From NCBI GenBank assembly GCA_902494245.1, contig CABUSR010000052.1, forward strand, positions 1 through 10,727: a stretch of 10,727 nucleotides of DNA, given 5' to 3'. The stretch comes from an uncultured Collinsella sp. (GTDB lineage Bacteria > Actinomycetota > Coriobacteriia > Coriobacteriales > Coriobacteriaceae). A program made the translations under genes and the position numbers. Within the stretch, counting starts at the first letter, position 1. Each line of letters begins with the position of its first letter. Below the pieces are notes generated by a model. It ran no database searches. It was not told where the DNA came from and worked only from the letters and a program-made list of their open reading frames with translations. Positions 9,465-10,727 of the stretch are shown piece by piece.

Positions 9465-10727
9465 ATGAACCAGATCCTTCTCTTTATCGGCCTCGTCATC
9501 ATTTTGTGCCTGACCATCAAACCCGTCGGCAAAAAACTCCCCTTCCCCACCCTGCTCATCTTTATCGCGCTGGGCATGCTGTTGGGCGTCAACGGCCCGA
9601 CGCATATCGACTTTAGCGACTACGCACTCACCGAAACCGTCTGCAGCACGGCGCTGCTGTTCATCATGTTCTACGGCGGCTTTAACACCAATATCGACCG
9701 CGCCAAGCCCGTCGCTGCGCCGGCGGTGCTGCTGAGCACGCTCGGCGTCGTCATCACTGCCGGCATCACCGGCATGTTCGCCCACTTCGCGCTGGGGTTC
9801 GACTGGATCGGTGGCCTGCTGCTGGGATCGGTCGTGGCATCCACCGACGCGGCGAGCGTCTTTAGCGTACTGCGTGAGCACAGCCTGTCGCTGAGAGGTG
9901 GCACCGACTCGCTGCTCGAGGTCGAATCGGGCTCCAACGACCCCGTCGCCTACATGCTCACCGCCGTGCTCGCCACACTCGCGACCGGCGGCGACATCAA
10001 CATTCCCGCACTGCTGGCCAAGCAGATTATCCTGGGCGCGGGCCTGGGCCTTGCCCTCGGCTGGGCGGCGGGCCGCCTGATTGAACGCGCACATGCAACG
10101 GCCGAAGGTGCGCAGACCATCTTTTTGTTCGCCGTGGCCATCGTCGCCTACGCGCTGCCGAGCTACCTGGGCGGCAACGGATTTTTGGCCGTGTACCTGG
10201 CCGGCATTGTGCTGGGTGCGAGCGACATCACCGGCAAGGTCGAGATGGCGCACTTTTTCGATACCCTCACCGAGATGGCCGAGATGACGATCTTCTTCTT
10301 GCTCGGCCTGCTCGTAACGCCCGCACGCCTGCCGCAGATGCTGCTGCCGGGCCTGGCGCTCATGGCGTTTATGCTCTTTGTGAGCCGCCCCATCGCCGTC
10401 GGCGTGCTCCTAGCGCCCTTTAAGACGAACCCTCGCCAGGTTGCGCTCGTAAGCTGGGCGGGTCTGCGCGGCGCGGCTTCGGTCGTGTTTAGCCTCTTTA
10501 CCGTGGTGGCCGGTGTTCCTGGCGGTCACGACCTGTTTGACCTGGTATTTGTGATTGCCGTGTCGAGCATTGTGGTGCAGGGCTCGCTGCTACCGGCGGT
10601 GGCGAAAAAGCTCAATATGATCGACGCGGAAGGCGACGTGCGCCGTACGTTTAACGATTACCGCGACGAGGACGGCATGTCGTTTGTCAAGTTCAAGGTG
10701 GGCGCGGGCCATCCGTTTTCCGGACGC
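9465..10727 (+). CDS. CPA1-family K+(Na+)/H+ antiporter, NhaP2/CvrA type (3' end missing)
   Basis: Inner-membrane cation/proton antiporter; the reading frame is open for 421 codons to the end of the window. It begins with a membrane helix (residues 3-18). It carries the CPA1 signatures FYGGFNTN (69-76), SVVASTDAASVFSVL (122-136), the ion-binding ESGSNDP (154-160) and WAGLRGAAS (331-339), with about a dozen membrane helices ending near residue 386. The last residues, FVKFKVGAGHPFSGR, resemble the start of a TrkA-C/RCK-C regulatory domain, as in NhaP2/CvrA K+/H+ antiporters, so a cytosolic nucleotide-sensing domain should follow beyond the window. The ATG at 9465 is preceded by AGGAG at about 11 nt. 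Likely role: K+ efflux or pH and osmotic adjustment. I see no recognisable c-di-AMP riboswitch upstream. Ion specificity is inferred from the family. Confidence 0.9.
   Translation, partial: MNQILLFIGLVIILCLTIKPVGKKLPFPTLLIFIALGMLLGVNGPTHIDFSDYALTETVCSTALLFIMFYGGFNTNIDRAKPVAAPAVLLSTLGVVITAGITGMFAHFALGFDWIGGLLLGSVVASTDAASVFSVLREHSLSLRGGTDSLLEVESGSNDPVAYMLTAVLATLATGGDINIPALLAKQIILGAGLGLALGWAAGRLIERAHATAEGAQTIFLFAVAIVAYALPSYLGGNGFLAVYLAGIVLGASDITGKVEMAHFFDTLTEMAEMTIFFLLGLLVTPARLPQMLLPGLALMAFMLFVSRPIAVGVLLAPFKTNPRQVALVSWAGLRGAASVVFSLFTVVAGVPGGHDLFDLVFVIAVSSIVVQGSLLPAVAKKLNMIDAEGDVRRTFNDYRDEDGMSFVKFKVGAGHPFSGR

Noticed and set aside
9459..10253. A 264-codon minus-strand frame opposite the antiporter
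   Set aside because: Low-complexity Gln/Asp/Arg/Gly composition, antisense to a clear CPA1 antiporter.

Overview
The window is GC-rich chromosomal DNA. Codon use favours G/C in third positions, and GGAGG-like ribosome binding sites precede most genes. The gene content (ATP-type PckA, a DegV lipid-binding protein, a MarR regulator, a CPA1 cation/proton antiporter) and the GGGAC-cored intergenic hairpin repeats suggest a gut actinobacterium of the class Coriobacteriia, probably Collinsella or a close relative. That assignment is inference; no rRNA or other taxonomic marker is present. I found no phage, plasmid, CRISPR, tRNA or transposase gene.

Layout. trpS (76-1125, +) is followed by a clear intrinsic terminator and a 380-bp gap rich in inverted repeats. 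Five minus-strand genes follow, read from right to left: pckA (6123-4453), a free-standing B3/4 tRNA-editing-type protein (4225-3506), a MarR regulator (3332-2883), a DegV/FakB-like fatty-acid-binding protein (2763-1909) and a short MGMT-family protein (1828-1508). A divergent intergenic region (6124-6474) holds pckA control sites and a tandem plus inverted repeat. Next are a MOP-superfamily polysaccharide flippase-like protein (6475-8055, +), a convergent gap with a 123-bp element bounded by perfect 18-bp inverted repeats, a PP2A/ApaH-like metallophosphoesterase (9211-8372, -), and the divergent start of a NhaP2/CvrA-type K+/H+ antiporter (9465 to the window end, +, incomplete).

The genes are mostly housekeeping and do not form one pathway. 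The only pair with an obvious functional link is marR followed by degV. The unusual content is between the genes. Four nearly identical 36-39 bp hairpins lie just beyond the stop codons of ogt, degV, the B3/4 gene and pckA, where they look like repeat-derived transcription terminators. The B3/4 gene has a promoter and a leader of about 138 nt containing three hairpins. At least three different repeat families occupy the other gaps, and most share a GGGAC core, suggesting REP-like elements mobilised by a transposase encoded elsewhere. I do not see a new multi-gene system; the repeats and leaders are the best candidates for something undescribed.
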